Origin: Rhizobium sullae
GTDB taxonomy: Bacteria; Pseudomonadota; Alphaproteobacteria; Rhizobiales; Rhizobiaceae
Assembly: GCF_025200715.1 (NCBI RefSeq)
Contig: NZ_CP104144.1
Location: 372,001-436,000 of the forward strand
Reading direction: 5' to 3'
DNA length: 64,000 nt
The position numbers and the translations under genes are program-made. Below are positions 1-8,645 of the stretch, piece after piece (position 1 is the stretch's first letter; every line of letters begins with the position of its first letter). Below the pieces are notes generated by a model, which was not told the DNA's origin, ran no database searches, and was given only the letters and a program-made list of their open reading frames with translations.

Positions 1-135
1 AGCGTAACCAAAACCCAGTGCGCGTGGGTACTTCGAGAGGTAGAGACGCCGCCATGTCGTATTTGCATCGACTTCCGTGAGCGCAAGCGACTGTTTGGCG
101 AATGCGGATCGCGAAAACTTGGGCTTTTTCGGCAT
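1..135 (-). CDS. RES-domain toxin (NAD+-targeting), N-terminal part, cut by window edge
   Basis: The first 45 codons of a minus-strand gene that runs off the left edge. The translation starts MPKKPKFSRSAFAKQS and reaches a segment WRRLYLSKYPRALGFGYA, which resembles the opening of RES-domain proteins, where an Arg sits just after a Trp and is followed by a Tyr-Pro...Leu-Gly-Phe-Gly stretch. Characterised RES toxins degrade cytosolic NAD+. The ATG at 135 lies two bases after the stop of the upstream antitoxin reading frame (138), the tight spacing expected of a toxin-antitoxin operon. The catalytic Glu and Ser are outside the window, so activity cannot be judged. The call rests on this short segment plus the neighbour. 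Confidence 0.6.
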   Translation of the reverse strand, partial: MPKKPKFSRSAFAKQSLALTEVDANTTWRRLYLSKYPRALGFGYA

Positions 136-137
136 GC

Positions 138-685
138 TCAGGCGAACGCGCCTTCACTTATTGCGCGTGCAACTTCAGCCACACGGTCGATCTCGCCTAA
201 CCTGATTACCTCAAGTCCGGTTCGCCCGTCCAATCCGTCATGATGCTGCAGGAGAAAGCGATAAACGGCCCACGGCCTATCACCGATCACCCTAACAAGT
301 TGGGGAAAGACCGGGAAGAAGCTCTCCACGCTCGCTGAGTTTGCCAGCGCGGGAAACGAACACCGCGCTTCGGGCCCTCGAGTCCAAGCAATTCATGACA
401 CCTTCGCTTGTTGTTCACGGTCTCACGGCTAACCTTGTTCTCGCGAGCGACATCATCAGCGGTCATCATGTCCGGTCCGTTCAGAATATCGGCAACCCGC
501 TCAGAGCCACGTTCTCGTGCCGCTTCCAGCGCAATATCGAGGGCGTCCGCGCACGGTGCAATGCCTTCCATCGCCATATCCGGCACGGAACTGGTCGGCT
601 TGATCACGATCGTCAACCGGACCGACCTTCCCGACGCCTTGGCAGTTTTGGCCGCCTGAAGATATTTTGATGCGACCTCTTCCAT
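138..685 (-). pseudogene. Xre/MbcA/ParS-type antitoxin of the RES toxin, frameshifted
   Basis: Two minus-strand frames together make one antitoxin. The first (685 to 287, start ATG 685) gives MEEVASKYLQAAKTAKASG and later an HTH-like stretch MMTADDVARENKVSRETVNN, then LGLEGPKRGVRFPRWQ. It then changes into unrelated residues and stops. The second frame (329 to 138) continues with ESFFPVFPQLVRVIGDRPW, AVYRFLLQHHDGLDGRTGLE and a normal C-terminus. In rhizobial RES antitoxins the FP-W-Q segment is followed within about 10-20 residues by the WAVYRFL segment, so the break lies near 320-345 and looks like a one-base indel. The call is a disrupted antitoxin. A sequencing error or programmed frameshift cannot be excluded. 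Confidence 0.6.
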
Positions 686-834
686 CGCGGCCCGCTCTAT
701 TTGCCGTCTTTTTCCGGGAGCTAATAGTGTATGGGTGCGACCGATGCGACCAGTCCGCCGCTTTTTCGCGGATCGCAAGCTTGTTGTTTCTTTGGAACGG
801 TCATAGCAGAGTCCTCTGCCGCTAATATCGTCTG

Positions 835-870
835 GTTCGTCACGTTCGTCACGTTCGTCAAGTTCGTCAA
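835..870. repeat. Four tandem 9-bp repeats
   Basis: The unit gttcgtcac occurs at 835-843 and 844-852, followed by gttcgtcaa at 853-861 and 862-870. It lies about 150 bp upstream of the antitoxin start. It could be an iteron-like operator or simple slippage; the sequence alone does not decide. Confidence 0.7.
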
Positions 871-892
871 TGAGACTTGGCAACGGGCAGGA

Positions 893-933
893 CTTAGCCC
901 TAAAATGAGCGGTCGCCCAAAGGCTTAGCCCTA
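893..933. repeat. Pair of 10-bp direct repeats 31 bp apart
   Basis: cttagcccta is found at 893-902 and again at 924-933. The 31-bp period is close to three helical turns, so both copies face the same side of the DNA. That is compatible with binding of an oligomeric repressor, but chance is possible. Confidence 0.5.
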
Positions 934-1028
934 GGAGCGGTAAAGCGTCGCAGGTTCGATTCCCTTCAAGACCCGGGAGCTCGATCGAAAGTCGGACCAG
1001 CAGGTGCGGCCAGTGGAAGGAACTTTCG

Positions 1029-3389
1029 CTAAAGCCATCCGAGCGCCGTCGCCGCGCGAAGCGCTTCGGCCCGGCGGCTGCAATCCAGCTTCCTGAAAAG
1101 ATTTCCAAGATGAAATTTCACCGTCACCTCGGAGATACTGAGCGTGTGGGCGATGCGTTTGTTCGACAGTCCGGCAGCAACCAGCTGCAGTATCTGTATC
1201 TCGCGCTGCGACAGGCCGCCGTGCAAAGCCCGCGCCTGAGGTGAATTGATCGAGGCAGCAAAGATCGACAGCGCGATGCGGACATCGTGCGAAGTCTCCA
1301 CAAAAGCCCGGATCCGCTTATTGTTGAGAAGCGGCGACAGGAATATCCGCTCTTCCGACAACACGCCGTTGCAGCCGAGACGCGTCGCTGCCTCCAAGGC
1401 GGACAAAAGATGTGTCCGCACAGCGGCATTGTCTCGCCGCTGATAGGCCGCATAGCTTTGCCATAGCTGCAGAGCTACGCGTTCGCGGTTTGTGACCTTC
1501 GGGTTTGCGATGAGCGCGTCTATCTGTCGGGGCAGGTAAGCGCGAGGTGCGGCAAGCCGCACGGCATCGCGCAGCCAGGCCATTGCATAGGCGATCTCGT
1601 CTCGCCGGACGAGGCGCGTCAGTTCGTCGGTTGCGCTCTCGACCCAGTTGCGCCCCAGCGGCATGCGCACGGCAGTTAAGGTGGCTGCGGCGTCTGTCCA
1701 CCGGTTGGCATTCTGGTAGGCGATGGCTGTACGGATCTCCATCATCGCATGGAACTGCAATCCTTCTGACAGATGAACCCACAGGCCATCCAGAAAACCC
1801 GGCCTGATTGTCATGGCAAAATGATCGCCAAGCACCTGCGAAGCGTAACGCAGGGCAAACTGCATCAGGCTCGGCCAGATCTCTGCGGCAGCAAATGCCT
1901 CGAAGTCGTTCTGGACGAACTCCAGCAGATCGCGCGGCCGCCCGGTCTCATAGGCGAGGCAAGCTTCCGCCAGCCGCAGCATGCGAAATTCCTGGATCGC
2001 CTCGTGTGGGACCTGTTCGAGCCTGGCACGTGCATCTTTGGCCGCCCGGCGCGCTAGCAGGGCGTCGCCACTCATCAGCCGCAGCACGACCTGGTGCAAA
2101 TGGATGAAGAACTCCAACAGCGGTTGCCCGCCCCCCTTGTGTAGATAGATGAGCGCCCGTGTCGCGGCGGCCTCGGCCTCGCGAAAATTCCTCCGGCGGA
2201 TCTCGAACTCGAGGATGGCATTGTAGTATCCCGACCATCGTCCATCGTCGCCGAGCGGATAATCCGCCATGAACTCGCCGAGACGGGTGATCATCGCGTC
2301 GCTTGGCGTCAGATCCTCGCTGATCATCAGGTTGAGCCTGAAGGTGCGCGCTGCAAACGAGAACCGCGATCCGAGGGAGAGTACTTTGAGCGGATCGAGG
2401 TAATCGTGTCCAAGGTGCTTGGCAACCAGGTGGCGTGTGCGGGACAATTCTCCCTGCTTCATGAGCGTACGGGCGACGGCGAACAGCACCGTCTCGTTGG
2501 TGGCGATCGTCGCCTGGGAAAACCGCATGACTATTTTCTGGAACGCATCGACGCTGCTTCGGTAGATCAGTTCCCGACCCTGCGCCCGCTGGAGTATCTG
2601 TGCCGCATGCTCCTCGTGTCCGTGGTCGAGCAGCAGGTCCATTGCCGCAAGCGGGCGCCCAGCTCGCTCGAGCGCGGATGCAACGTCTATGACGGCACCG
2701 CCGGCGGTGAGCGCGGTCAAGCGCTCGCTGACCGCGACGGCGAGTAGGCGTAGAAGGTCCAAGTGCCGTTCGGGATTATCGCCTAGAAGCGGCGGGAGGA
2801 AAGCCTTCCAATCGCCCGCGGACGCCACCGAGGGTGCCTCCAGCCAGATCGACAGTTCGGCCGTCTGGGCCGGAGACAGGGATGAGAGGAAGGCCTCGCG
2901 CAGATAATCGACACAGGCGGCATCATCTGGCCGCGCCGCGATCGGCAGAAAGGCCGGCCATCCCGCGTAATCCTGCAAAAGGCGCCGCTTGTGTGAGACG
3001 GCCAAGGTTGCGAGTTCGTCCTCGGCAAACACCGCGTGGGTAGCGTCATATGTAACCGCACCCTGATGCATGATGCGGCGTGCCATGCCGCTGATCCGCT
3101 GTTCCGGCCGACAAGCGATCAACACCGATCGCGTGGCTTCCAGAACCTGGCTGGAAAGCCTGGCAGACCGCGCCGTGACGGGGACGTCCCAGATCAGCCA
3201 TCCGTCGTCGACGTCCTCCATGCGCGGCTGGTATGCCGTGCAGACAGGCTTGTCGAGATGCTCTGCCACCATGCGGAGCAGCGCGGATTTGCCGGCCCCG
3301 GCCGGCGCACGGAGAAAGATCAGACCGGCGGTTTCGTCGGCGATGCGGCGCACGAGCTGAGGGCGAGGCAACAGGGACTGCATAACCAT
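1029..3389 (-). CDS. MalT-like LuxR-family transcriptional activator
   Basis: A large regulator of 786 residues from ATG 3389; a TTG at 3410 in the same frame would add seven. The N-terminus carries a P-loop, FLRAPAGAGKSALLRM, typical of the STAND/MalT ATPase module, then a long helical, TPR-like middle. The last 65 residues are a classical LuxR HTH beginning GLSQREIQILQLVAAGLSNK and containing the recognition helix of VTVKFHLGNLFRKL. Such proteins bind an inducer and ATP, oligomerise and activate nearby catabolic promoters. It is divergent from the ABC/hydrolase operon that begins 130 bp away, so it is the likely activator of that operon. The 3390-3518 gap would hold both promoters. The inducer is unknown. 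Confidence 0.88.
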   Translation of the reverse strand: MVMQSLLPRPQLVRRIADETAGLIFLRAPAGAGKSALLRMVAEHLDKPVCTAYQPRMEDVDDGWLIWDVPVTARSARLSSQVLEATRSVLIACRPEQRISGMARRIMHQGAVTYDATHAVFAEDELATLAVSHKRRLLQDYAGWPAFLPIAARPDDAACVDYLREAFLSSLSPAQTAELSIWLEAPSVASAGDWKAFLPPLLGDNPERHLDLLRLLAVAVSERLTALTAGGAVIDVASALERAGRPLAAMDLLLDHGHEEHAAQILQRAQGRELIYRSSVDAFQKIVMRFSQATIATNETVLFAVARTLMKQGELSRTRHLVAKHLGHDYLDPLKVLSLGSRFSFAARTFRLNLMISEDLTPSDAMITRLGEFMADYPLGDDGRWSGYYNAILEFEIRRRNFREAEAAATRALIYLHKGGGQPLLEFFIHLHQVVLRLMSGDALLARRAAKDARARLEQVPHEAIQEFRMLRLAEACLAYETGRPRDLLEFVQNDFEAFAAAEIWPSLMQFALRYASQVLGDHFAMTIRPGFLDGLWVHLSEGLQFHAMMEIRTAIAYQNANRWTDAAATLTAVRMPLGRNWVESATDELTRLVRRDEIAYAMAWLRDAVRLAAPRAYLPRQIDALIANPKVTNRERVALQLWQSYAAYQRRDNAAVRTHLLSALEAATRLGCNGVLSEERIFLSPLLNNKRIRAFVETSHDVRIALSIFAASINSPQARALHGGLSQREIQILQLVAAGLSNKRIAHTLSISEVTVKFHLGNLFRKLDCSRRAEALRAATALGWL

Positions 3390-3518
3390 CCGTAGCCTGA
3401 AACTCGCCAATAACCTATACCATGCCGCTTAAAAACTATACTTAGGAGCGGTTGTCGCCGACGCTGCGGTGGGAAATGCTGGATCTCAGGCAAGTGATGC
3501 ACGAGGACCTCTCCGCCG

Positions 3519-4547
3519 ATGCAGCAACATCCACTGGTCGCAATTCTCATCCGCATCGGCACATTCGTGCTGGTGATGATTGCGCTCTCGATCATGATTT
3601 TCGTTCTGGCGCGGGTCGTCCCCGGTGATCCGGCGCGTATGGCTCTAGGGCCGTCCGCTACGCCGGAGCAGGTTCAGGCCGTGCGTCTCCAGATGGGTCT
3701 CGACAAGCCACTGGTGGTTCAATACCTCGACTATGCGGGCAAGGCGTTGCGGGGCGATCTCGGCATGTCGCTGGTCTCTCAAAGGCAGGTCATTACCGAC
3801 CTTGGCCAGACCGTGCCTGCAACGCTGGAACTTGTCCTCCTATCCGTCGTCTTCATGTTCGTGGTAGCCGTCCCGCTTGGCGTGGTGATGGCGCATTCCC
3901 GCGATCGCGCCATTGATCATGTCGGACGCCTGCTTTCCCTGACCGGCGTGATCATACCGAGCTTTCTGTTTGCGATCACTCTGCAGCTGATAGCGGCGCG
4001 TCTCCGGTCCGGCTGGCCGATCATCGGCCGGCTCGATCACGACATGAGCTGGGCCGGCGGCCCGACGGGTCTGCTGCTGCTCGACGGGATTCTGGCGGGC
4101 CGGCTCGACGTCACTCTCAATGCACTGCAGCATCTCATCCTGCCGGCCTTTGCGCTGTCGATGGCGGGCATCGGCCAGGTCACCCGCATCACCCGCTCGG
4201 CGATGATCGAGAACCAGCGCAAGGACCACGTGCTGACCCTCAAAAGTTTCGGCGTGCCGGAACGGGTCATCATCTTCAAGTACCTGCTGAAACTGTCATC
4301 GATTGCGCCGCTGACGATCATGGGGCTCGAATTCGCCTCGCTGATCGGCAATGCCTTCGTCATCGAAATGGTCTTCGCCTGGGGTGGCTTTGCCTCCTAC
4401 GGCCTGACCTCGGTCCTTCAAAAGGATTTGAACGCGGTTACGGCCGTCGTCCTGGTCGCCGGCCTGTTCTTCATCATTGCGAACCTCATCGTCGATATCC
4501 TCATCACGATCATCGACCCGCGCCTGCGCCGCAAGGAGGCACGTTGA
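3519..4547 (+). CDS. Dipeptide/oligopeptide-type ABC importer permease, DppB class
   Basis: 342 residues with the DppB/OppB plan: an N-terminal membrane segment near residues 10-32, the motif RVVPGDPARMALGPSATPEQ just after it, and a cluster of hydrophobic segments with the inner-membrane permease loop around residues 220-260. It forms one half of the membrane channel together with the following gene. The length is normal for the family. It opens a same-strand operon and ends with TGATG, so its stop overlaps the start of the second permease. The start has a GAGG-type ribosome site about 10 bases upstream. The substrate cannot be read from the permease; the catabolic genes downstream suggest a modified dipeptide or cyclic amide. 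Confidence 0.9.
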   Translation: MQQHPLVAILIRIGTFVLVMIALSIMIFVLARVVPGDPARMALGPSATPEQVQAVRLQMGLDKPLVVQYLDYAGKALRGDLGMSLVSQRQVITDLGQTVPATLELVLLSVVFMFVVAVPLGVVMAHSRDRAIDHVGRLLSLTGVIIPSFLFAITLQLIAARLRSGWPIIGRLDHDMSWAGGPTGLLLLDGILAGRLDVTLNALQHLILPAFALSMAGIGQVTRITRSAMIENQRKDHVLTLKSFGVPERVIIFKYLLKLSSIAPLTIMGLEFASLIGNAFVIEMVFAWGGFASYGLTSVLQKDLNAVTAVVLVAGLFFIIANLIVDILITIIDPRLRRKEAR

Positions 4548-5428
4548 TGACCGATATGAAAATGCTCGACACGTCCGATCGCGGGCTCAGCGCCAGCTAC
4601 ATGATGTGGTATCGTTTCAGCCGCAATCCGGCTGCTGTGATAGGCACCCTGATCATTCTCTCCGTGCTCGTGCTTGCCGCCTTCGCGCCCTGGGTGACGC
4701 CCTATCCCAAGCACGTGGGCGCTATGGTCGATTTCCGCGCGCGGCACCTGCCGCCGGACATTGCGCACTGGTTCGGGACCGACAAGGCAGGCCGCGACAT
4801 CTTCTCGCGGACGATCTTCGGCCTGCGTATCTCGCTTCTGCTGGTGGTTGGCGTGCTCGGCATCTCCGTGCCGGTCGGCGCCGTCCTCGGCCTGATGGCA
4901 GGCTATTTCGGCGGCTGGGTCGAGAGGCTGATCAGCGGCCTGACGAACGTCATGCTGGCCATGCCTCCGCTTGTCATGGCTTTGGCGGTCTCGAACCTGC
5001 TCGAGCCGAACCTTATGAACGCCATGATCGCCATCACTCTTCTGTGGTGGACCTGGCACGCACGGCTGATCTACACAGTCTCAAAGTCAATCGCATCGGA
5101 AGACTATATCGAGGCGGCACGCCTCGCAGGCGCCGGCCCGGTACATATCCTGTTTCGGGAAATCCTGCCGAACTGCATCCCCGTCATCTCCGTCAAGACG
5201 ACGCTCGATGCCGCCTTCGTCATCCTGTTCGGCGCGACGCTGAGCTTCCTCGGCTTCGGCGTCAAGCCTCCGACCCCTGACCTCGGGTCGATGGTCGCGG
5301 ACGGACGGCAGTTCATGCCCGACTACTGGTGGGAGGTTCTCTGCCCCGGCCTCGCTGTCCTCTACGTGACGCTCGGTTTCAACCTGCTGGGCGACGGCCT
5401 GCGCGACATGTTCGACGTGGAGAACTGA
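4547..5428 (+). CDS. Dipeptide/oligopeptide-type ABC importer permease, DppC class
   Basis: 293 residues from ATG 4547, preceded by AAGGAGG at a 7-8 base spacing. This makes it a better start than the TTG three bases earlier. The protein has the OppC N-terminal cytoplasmic leader and first helix (ending near residue 45), then the motif HWFGTDKAGRDIFSRTIFGL typical of DppC proteins. The permease loop follows, EAARLAGAGPVHILFREILP, which contacts the ATPase. It overlaps the preceding permease by one base (TGATG) and is followed after three bases by the ATPase gene. It pairs with the DppB-type protein to form the importer channel in the inner membrane. Confidence 0.92.
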   Translation: MTDMKMLDTSDRGLSASYMMWYRFSRNPAAVIGTLIILSVLVLAAFAPWVTPYPKHVGAMVDFRARHLPPDIAHWFGTDKAGRDIFSRTIFGLRISLLLVVGVLGISVPVGAVLGLMAGYFGGWVERLISGLTNVMLAMPPLVMALAVSNLLEPNLMNAMIAITLLWWTWHARLIYTVSKSIASEDYIEAARLAGAGPVHILFREILPNCIPVISVKTTLDAAFVILFGATLSFLGFGVKPPTPDLGSMVADGRQFMPDYWWEVLCPGLAVLYVTLGFNLLGDGLRDMFDVEN

Positions 5429-5431
5429 GTG

Positions 5432-7075
5432 ATGACCGAACCGCTTCTCAAGGTGGAAAACCTCACCGTCTCCTTCACCACCTATGGACGCACGCGGCAG
5501 GTCCTGAACGATGTCGGATTTTCAGTCGCGGCCGGCGAGCGCGTTGCGCTCATCGGCGAGACGGGATCCGGCAAGTCGATCACCGCCAAGGCGATCATCG
5601 GAACGCTGCCGAAAAATGCAGCCATCTGCTCGGGCTCGATTTCGTTCGGCGGCCGCGATGTCCTTCCCATGTCGCGCGGCGAGCGCGAAAGCCTGAAGGG
5701 CAGCGCTTTTTCGCTGATCATGCAGGACCCGCTGTCGTCGTTCAATCCGGTCTTCAAGATCGCCACCCATCTCGATGACGTGATGCGGTTTGCCGACAAG
5801 CGCGACGGCAAGTCTTCGTCCAAGACAGAGCGCCGCACCCGCATTGCGGCCGTGCTGCGCCGCGTGCAACTGGCCGACACCGACCGGGTGATGAATGCCT
5901 ACCCGTCCGAACTCTCCGGCGGCATGCGGCAGCGTGTCCTGATCGGACTTGCGCTTCTGCACCAGCCCAAGCTGCTGATCGCCGACGAACCGGGCACGGC
6001 GCTCGACGTCACCACCCAGGACGAGATCCTCAATCTCATCAACCAGCTGGTGGTCGAGGAGAACATGGCTCTCCTGATGATCACCCACAACCTCGGCGTG
6101 GTGCGCAAGGTCGCCGACCGGGTCGTCGTCATGCACCATGGCGACATCGTCGAAACCGGTCCATGCGCCGAGATCCTGTCCAGCCCGAAGCAGCCCTATA
6201 CCCTATCGCTGCTCGATGCGGTGCCGGCCCTTTACGGCCCCCGCGTGATCGACCTGCCGCAGAGCACCCGCTTGCCGATCATCAGGGTAGAGAAACTGAA
6301 CAAGATTTTCGGCCGCCGCAATGGTTACCATGCCGTGCGCGACGTTGATCTCATCCTACGGGAGGGCGAAGTCTTCGGCCTTGCCGGCGAATCCGGCTCC
6401 GGAAAGACCACCGTTGCCCGGATCATCATGGAACTCTCCAGGCCAACGAACGGGCGCGTCACGATCAATGCCCCACCCGCGAAGGGCAACCGCCTGACGC
6501 AGATCGTCTATCAGAACCCCGGCACCTCGCTAAACCCGAAGCGCACGGCAAGGCAGACGTTGAGCGTGCCGCTGAAGTCGATCGGGCTCAATGGGGCCGC
6601 GCGCGAAGCGCGGATGAACGAGCTGATGGATCTGGTGCGCCTGCCGCAATCCTATCTCGGCAAATACCCGCATGAGCTTTCAGGCGGCCAGAAGCAGCGT
6701 GTGGCGATTGCCCGGGCGCTCGCGGCGGAACCGAAAATCCTGATCCTCGACGAGCCGACGGCGGCGCTCGACGTTTCGGTGCAAAAGACGGTGATCGAGC
6801 TGCTTTTGCAACTGCGCAAGGATCTCGGCCTTACCTACCTGATGATCAGCCACGACCTGTCGCTGATGCGGAATTTCTGTTCGCGCATCGCCGTCATGCT
6901 GCGCGGCGAGATCGTCGAGGAGGGGCCGACCGCGCAGGTCTTTGCCGAACCCAAACATCCCTACACACGCGCGCTAATCGCTGCGATCCCGGTCGTCAGT
7001 GACGAGGAGGAGCGCCTGAAACCTGTCGTGACCGAGGAAGAGCGCATGCGCTTTCTCGTCAAGACGACTGATTGA
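5432..7075 (+). CDS. Fused DppD-DppF type ABC importer ATPase (two nucleotide-binding domains)
   Basis: 547 residues containing two complete ATPase domains in one chain, in place of the usual separate DppD and DppF. The first has Walker A GETGSGKSIT, signature LSGGMRQRV and Walker B LLIADEPGTALD. The second starts near residue 275 with Walker A GESGSGKTTV, signature LSGGQKQRV and Walker B ILILDEPTAALD. Both end with the C-terminal oligopeptide-transporter segment (PKHPYTRAL-type). It energises import through the two preceding permeases. An in-frame GTG lies three bases upstream of the chosen ATG, which follows a GGAG site. It is followed by the hydantoinase-like gene after 13 bases. Confidence 0.93.
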   Translation: MTEPLLKVENLTVSFTTYGRTRQVLNDVGFSVAAGERVALIGETGSGKSITAKAIIGTLPKNAAICSGSISFGGRDVLPMSRGERESLKGSAFSLIMQDPLSSFNPVFKIATHLDDVMRFADKRDGKSSSKTERRTRIAAVLRRVQLADTDRVMNAYPSELSGGMRQRVLIGLALLHQPKLLIADEPGTALDVTTQDEILNLINQLVVEENMALLMITHNLGVVRKVADRVVVMHHGDIVETGPCAEILSSPKQPYTLSLLDAVPALYGPRVIDLPQSTRLPIIRVEKLNKIFGRRNGYHAVRDVDLILREGEVFGLAGESGSGKTTVARIIMELSRPTNGRVTINAPPAKGNRLTQIVYQNPGTSLNPKRTARQTLSVPLKSIGLNGAAREARMNELMDLVRLPQSYLGKYPHELSGGQKQRVAIARALAAEPKILILDEPTAALDVSVQKTVIELLLQLRKDLGLTYLMISHDLSLMRNFCSRIAVMLRGEIVEEGPTAQVFAEPKHPYTRALIAAIPVVSDEEERLKPVVTEEERMRFLVKTTD

Positions 7076-7088
7076 AGAGGAGCCTGAG

Positions 7089-8645
7089 GTGTATCGGGTT
7101 GGAATTGACGTCGGCGGCACGAATACGGATGCCGTTGTCCTGCACGCGAAAAAGGTTCTGGCGGGGGTTAAGGCTTCCACCACCGAGGATGTGACGTCAG
7201 GCGTAATCGAGGCGCTGGAGGCGGTGATCACGGCTTCCGGCATCGACCGGCAGCGGATCGCTGCCGTGATGATCGGCACCACGCATTTCACCAATGCGGT
7301 CATCGAGCGCCGTCATATGGAGGAAGTTGCCGCGATCCGGCTCGGCCTGCCGTCGGGCGCCGGGCTGCCGCCCATGGTCGACTGGCCGGACGATGTACGC
7401 GAGATCGTCGGCAATCACGGTTATCAGGTCCGTGGCGGCTACGAGTTCGATGGGCGCGAGCTTTCGCCTCTCGACGAGGATGAGATTGTCCGCATTGCCG
7501 GTGATATCCGTGCCAAGGGTCTGAAGGCAGCTGCCGTCACCTGCGTCTTCAGTGGCATCAACGATGCGATGGAGGTCCGCACCAAGGACATCCTGCAGCA
7601 GCATTGCCCCGGCCTGCCGGTGGTGATGTCGAAGGATATCGGCCGTCATGGTCTTCTGGCGCGCGAAAGCGCGGCGATCATGAACGCCAGCCTGCTGTCG
7701 TTGGCCGACCGCACGGTCGCCGCTTTCGGCAAGGCGCTGGTTGCCGCTGGCATCACCTGCCCTTTCTACATCACCCAGAATGACGGGACGCTGATGGCTG
7801 CCGATGTCGTGCGTGCCTTCCCGGTCCTCACCTTCGCGTCCGGCCCAACGAATTCGATGCGTGGCGCCGCCTTCCTCACCGGCATCAAAGATGCGGTGGT
7901 CGTCGATGTGGGCGGCACGACGTCGGACGTCGGCTCGCTGTCGCACGGCTTTCCACGCCAGGCATCGATGACGGTCGATATCGGCGGCGTGCGGACCAAT
8001 TTCCGCATGCCCGACGTATTTTCGATCGGGCTGGGCGGCGGCTCTCTGGTCGTCCAGTGCGATAACGGCATTGTCGTCGGGCCGAAATCGGTCGGTTACC
8101 GGCTCCGCCAGGACGCCTTGTGCTTCGGCGGCAAGACATTGACCGCGACCGATATCGCCGTTGCCTCGGGCAAGGCCGATGTCGGTGAGAAGGCCTTCGT
8201 AACAAGCCTTGCCAGGCCTCTGGTCGATGCTGCTGCCGCGAAGATCAATGCCATGCTGGAAGCCTGCGTTGAGCGCAGCCGCATTTCCTCGACGCCAGTT
8301 CCAGTGATTGCCGTCGGCGGTGGTTCGATTCTGATGCCCAACCGCATCGGTGAGCTGGACGTCATTCGCCCGGAAAATTTCGCCGTTGCCAACGCGGTCG
8401 GCGCTGCGATCGCGCAAATCAGCGGCGAGACCGACCGTGTCTTCTCGCTGATCGATGGGCGGACCCGCGAAAGCGCCCTGGCCGTGGCCGAGGCGGAAGC
8501 CCGGGAGAAAGCGATTGCCGCCGGCGCATTGGCCGAAACACTCGAGGTCATCGAGCGCGAGGACACGCCGCTGGCCTACCTGCCGGGCAATGCCACCCGC
8601 ATTCATGTGAAAGTCGTCGGAGAAATGGGAGGCCACGATGCCTGA
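7089..8645 (+). CDS. Hydantoinase/oxoprolinase-family protein (HyuA-like), copy 1
   Basis: 518 residues beginning at GTG 7089 after a GGAG-containing site. The protein opens with an actin-like phosphate-binding loop, IDVGGTNTDAVVL. It contains MIGTTHFTNAVIERR and a second nucleotide motif, VVDVGGTTSDVG, near residue 275, both hallmarks of the Hydantoinase_A/oxoprolinase ATPase module. At this length it has only the HyuA-type part and no HyuB module, as in other members that sit beside DUF917 genes. Family members open cyclic amides in an ATP-dependent manner; the exact substrate is not shown. Its stop overlaps the DUF917 start by eight bases, so the two are translationally coupled. It is paralogous to the gene at 12570. 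Confidence 0.88.
   Translation: MYRVGIDVGGTNTDAVVLHAKKVLAGVKASTTEDVTSGVIEALEAVITASGIDRQRIAAVMIGTTHFTNAVIERRHMEEVAAIRLGLPSGAGLPPMVDWPDDVREIVGNHGYQVRGGYEFDGRELSPLDEDEIVRIAGDIRAKGLKAAAVTCVFSGINDAMEVRTKDILQQHCPGLPVVMSKDIGRHGLLARESAAIMNASLLSLADRTVAAFGKALVAAGITCPFYITQNDGTLMAADVVRAFPVLTFASGPTNSMRGAAFLTGIKDAVVVDVGGTTSDVGSLSHGFPRQASMTVDIGGVRTNFRMPDVFSIGLGGGSLVVQCDNGIVVGPKSVGYRLRQDALCFGGKTLTATDIAVASGKADVGEKAFVTSLARPLVDAAAAKINAMLEACVERSRISSTPVPVIAVGGGSILMPNRIGELDVIRPENFAVANAVGAAIAQISGETDRVFSLIDGRTRESALAVAEAEAREKAIAAGALAETLEVIEREDTPLAYLPGNATRIHVKVVGEMGGHDA

Larger units (their letters stand above)
686..1028. other. 343-bp intergenic region upstream of the TA pair, with short repeats
   Basis: No gene is recognised between the antitoxin start at 685 and the end of the LuxR gene at 1029. 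The stretch must hold the promoter of the minus-strand toxin-antitoxin operon. It contains four tandem 9-bp units and a spaced pair of 10-bp direct repeats, listed separately. Confidence 0.6.

Noticed and set aside
945..985. tRNA-like T-loop text (ggttcgattcc) near a short repeat
   Set aside because: No matching T-stem, anticodon arm or acceptor stem could be built around it.
287..1108. Long minus-strand reading frame through the antitoxin and leader
   Set aside because: Only the part from 685 has antitoxin features; upstream text is low-complexity and overlaps the end of the LuxR gene.
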